Below, one piece after another: positions 61,905 through 64,000 of a DNA stretch of 64,000 nt. Under the pieces are notes generated by a model, which worked only from the letters and a program-made list of their open reading frames with translations, was not told where the DNA came from and ran no database searches. Numbering within the stretch: position 1 is the first letter of the stretch; each line of letters starts with the position of its first letter. The stretch is from positions 27,945,230 through 28,009,229 of the forward strand of contig OZ029921.1 in the NCBI GenBank assembly GCA_964023275.1, read 5' to 3'. The translations under genes were made by a program, and so were the position numbers. The DNA comes from Norana najaformis (lineage: Eukaryota > Annelida > Clitellata > Crassiclitellata > Hormogastridae).

Positions 61905-61965
61905 ATGTATGTATGTATGTATGTATGTGTATGTATATATATATATATATATATATATAAGAACA
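61905..61965. repeat. (ATGT)n(AT)n microsatellite
   Basis: ATGTATGTATGTATGTATGT followed by (TA)n. Confidence 0.95.
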
Positions 61966-62015
61966 TTTATCAGTCTTGACACCGTGTTTCGTTTTGGTTT
62001 TGTCTTGCAGTTGTG

Positions 62016-63492
62016 ATGGCACAGTGTTCTCTAGGAACCGATTCCAGCCAGGACTTTTACAAGAAGTCAAACAAGAGTGCCGTGGTTATCATTCCTCCAG
62101 TTGATTTGTGGGAGCAGATACAGAATGTTCGCAAGTATGTTCTTTTGCGTTCGGTTGATACCGGACACCGCGGTGCTCACGGTTCATGTAGGGTTCAGTC
62201 TACAGAATTAGCAATGCAAACAGATCAGTTGCTGCGCTGCTGCTTTCTGTGTACAGATGCTGTATTTGCATTTCGTATCTGATGTCAACGACCGCTTCGT
62301 GGCCGTGTCCGTCATTCTGCGTGCGATGTCTCATTGGCAATCTCTTTAATTTCCGGTCATGGTTGAGTGTAGAAGGAATGTGCATATTATACTGTACTAC
62401 ATCAACTGCTAAAGTTACAAGCAAATGGCTAGACCGTGATTGCTACAATCCGTTGAAAGCTTTTGTCATACATTACGTATAGCTACTGGATGACTCTGGC
62501 TTTCCGACCATGGACTGGACTGATAATCATCTGGACAAACAGACTGACGACCACACATACAGACAGATAGATACCAGTATACAGACTGTCAGACAGAGAG
62601 ACATCTGGATGGATAGATAGATGGATGGATGTACGGACGGATGGATACACATATACAAACATATAATATATTGGGATATATATATATGAATGGATAAACA
62701 TAATAAGACAGACAAATAGACAGACAGGCTGACATACAGACAGATAAATAGATACAATGTGGTTTGACAAAGTTCTTTGAAGGTGCTGTAAATAGAATGA
62801 CATCTGGTAATGGACTCTTGTGGAACGACCACACAGACAGACAGATAGATACCAGTATACAGACTGTACATTGGTGCCAATGGGCTGACCTAAAAGGAAC
62901 AAACAGTTCCGCTACGAAGGTCACCTATTTACATCATGAATTACAAATCGGTGACAGCATTATACTGAGTAAATCAATTAATAATCTAGAATATAAAAGT
63001 AATTAATGAAATCAATGTCAGTGCATAAACACAAATAAAAACTTAACTAAGCACCAAACAATTTCATTTTTATTTATCGTAATACCACACATAAGTGTGA
63101 ATCTGAACTACAGATGACATCAAGCATTTCTTGTTTTAGCTGCAAATTGAAGCCTTTAAAAGTTGGCTCACCAACTAACTTGCTGAAAATCTGGTTAACT
63201 GATTGGCTAAACGGCTGGTAAATTCATGTTTATCCTTTTTGCATTGTTTGAAGGATTCATGATCGAGCTTACGAGCGATGGATGCCACACATGAACTTGC
63301 TTTATCCGTTTCTCAAGGACGATCCTGATGGTCAGTGTTTCTCAGACGCAGCAGAGAAGCTTGCTCCAATGTTGGCTAAGGTCAAACAGTTCAAGGTCAT
63401 ATTCGACAAGAACTGTTTCCGAGGTTTCCATCACAGTAAAAACTGGACCTTATGGCTGAAGCCAGAAGTAGATACTATGAATGATTCATTTG
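62016..63492 (+). CDS. 2H phosphoesterase / 2'-5' RNA ligase-like protein (N-terminal part)
   Basis: Probable member of the 2H (LigT/2'-5' RNA ligase-like) superfamily, which acts on 2',3'-cyclic phosphate or 2'-5' bonds. Visible coding exons are 62011-62134 (start ATG 62016) and 63254-63492; both junctions are phase-consistent and the second exon ends at a GTAAGT donor in phase 1. The protein begins MAQCSLGTDSSQDFYKKSNK, then SAVVIIPPVDLWEQIQNVR, KIHDRAYERWMPHMNLLYPF, and FRGFHHSKNWTLWLKPE. The pattern SAVVIIPP ... HDxAxERWMPHxNLLYPF is one I recall from this family; the His of PHMNL would be the first catalytic His, with Asn where HxT/S is usual. The second catalytic motif would lie beyond 64000. 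An untranslated 5' exon ending at 60642 is inferred. The intron at 62135-63253 is microsatellite-rich. Confidence 0.75.
62530..62870. repeat. (CAGA)n/(GATA)n/(GATG)n simple repeats
   Basis: Mixed tetranucleotide runs, including a direct repeat of CAGACAGATAGATACCAGTA near 62561 and 62836. They open artefact frames on both strands. Confidence 0.9.
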
Positions 63493-63559
63493 GTAAGTTG
63501 AGAAATGAATGTGGTTTTAAAGTGGCCATGAAACGTAGACAGGGACTTATAGACAAACT

Positions 63560-63790
63560 CTGGATGGACAGACAGACAAATATACAGATGGACAGAGACA
63601 GACAGACACAGACAGCCAGACAGAGATGGTACGATATATCAAAGATATGTCTGTGAAGTTTGTGGATATGTATATATTTAGGTAGTGTGTTTGTATGATG
63701 TATGTATGTATGCATAGATGTATGTATGTGAGTGTTTGCATGTATGTCTATATTAACATATGTTTGCATGTATGCGTGCATATGTGAACA
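63560..63790. repeat. (CAGA)n and (ATGT)n simple repeats
   Basis: GACAGACAGACA-type sequence at about 63562-63622 and ATGTATGTATGCAT-type at about 63690-63780, in the intron after exon 63254-63492. Confidence 0.85.
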
Positions 63791-64000
63791 TGTTTTAAGG
63801 CAAATGACTAATTGTTTTCATGTGAATAAATATGTGTTTTTGTAATTATAACTGTAATTACAGCAATTGATATAGCTTCATTCAGCTACTTCTAGAGTGC
63901 TTTACGATGTCAATTGTCAGTGCACGTATTAAGATTTACATAGAAAATAGAATTTCAGTTATTTTAGAAAGCATGGACACTCTTGGCCTTCTGAATAGAT

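Noticed and set aside
62483-62924. Three overlapping minus-strand ORFs of 111-139 codons
   Set aside because: Translations of CAGA/GATA/GATG simple repeats.

Overview
The window is a piece of invertebrate animal genome. Genes are split into many short exons with ordinary GT-AG introns, and intergenic DNA and introns are full of LINE 3' ends, tRNA-derived SINEs, short inverted-repeat elements and tetranucleotide microsatellites. No operons, CRISPR arrays or bacterial signals are present. I cannot name the species; the protein sequences and repeats would suit a sponge, cnidarian or lophotrochozoan.

Layout. 1-4600 holds an unrecognised open frame, a degraded Polinton-like remnant, a LINE reverse-transcriptase fragment and a tandem array of about thirteen 186-bp units. 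4973-7753 (+) holds four coding exons of METTL23, a SAM-dependent protein-arginine methyltransferase; its upstream exon was not found. 7754-12056 is the gap between two convergent genes. 12057-26095 (-) is a complete 23-exon gene for the alpha subunit of the AP-2 clathrin adaptor (about 952 aa), including a U12-type AT-AC intron. 26102-33985 is its upstream flank plus intergenic repeats. 34057-60384 (-) is a complete adenosylhomocysteinase-like gene (AHCYL/IRBIT type) with a shared 14-exon core and three alternative first coding exons, predicting proteins of 531, 831 and 560 aa. 60385-60642 is a divergent promoter shared with a + strand gene (from 60642 past the right edge) whose product looks like a 2H phosphoesterase / 2'-5' RNA ligase-like protein.

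The exon maps were made by reading splice sites against remembered human protein sequences. They are supported by phase: every AP2A and AHCYL exon joins in frame, and each sum of exon lengths is a multiple of three. Single-base errors in some boundaries remain possible. Functionally the genes are unrelated housekeeping loci: endocytic coat assembly (AP2A), IP3-receptor and ion-transport regulation by a catalytically retired SAH-hydrolase relative (AHCYL), methylation (METTL23) and probable RNA-end or cyclic-phosphate chemistry (2H protein).

The points most worth a second look are the AT-AC intron in AP2A, the three-promoter design of AHCYL that keeps or drops the serine-rich regulatory exon, an 18-bp minisatellite made from the last codons and stop of AHCYL, the in-frame 186-bp satellite, and a dispersed repeat family repeatedly found next to ATGT/ACAT microsatellites.
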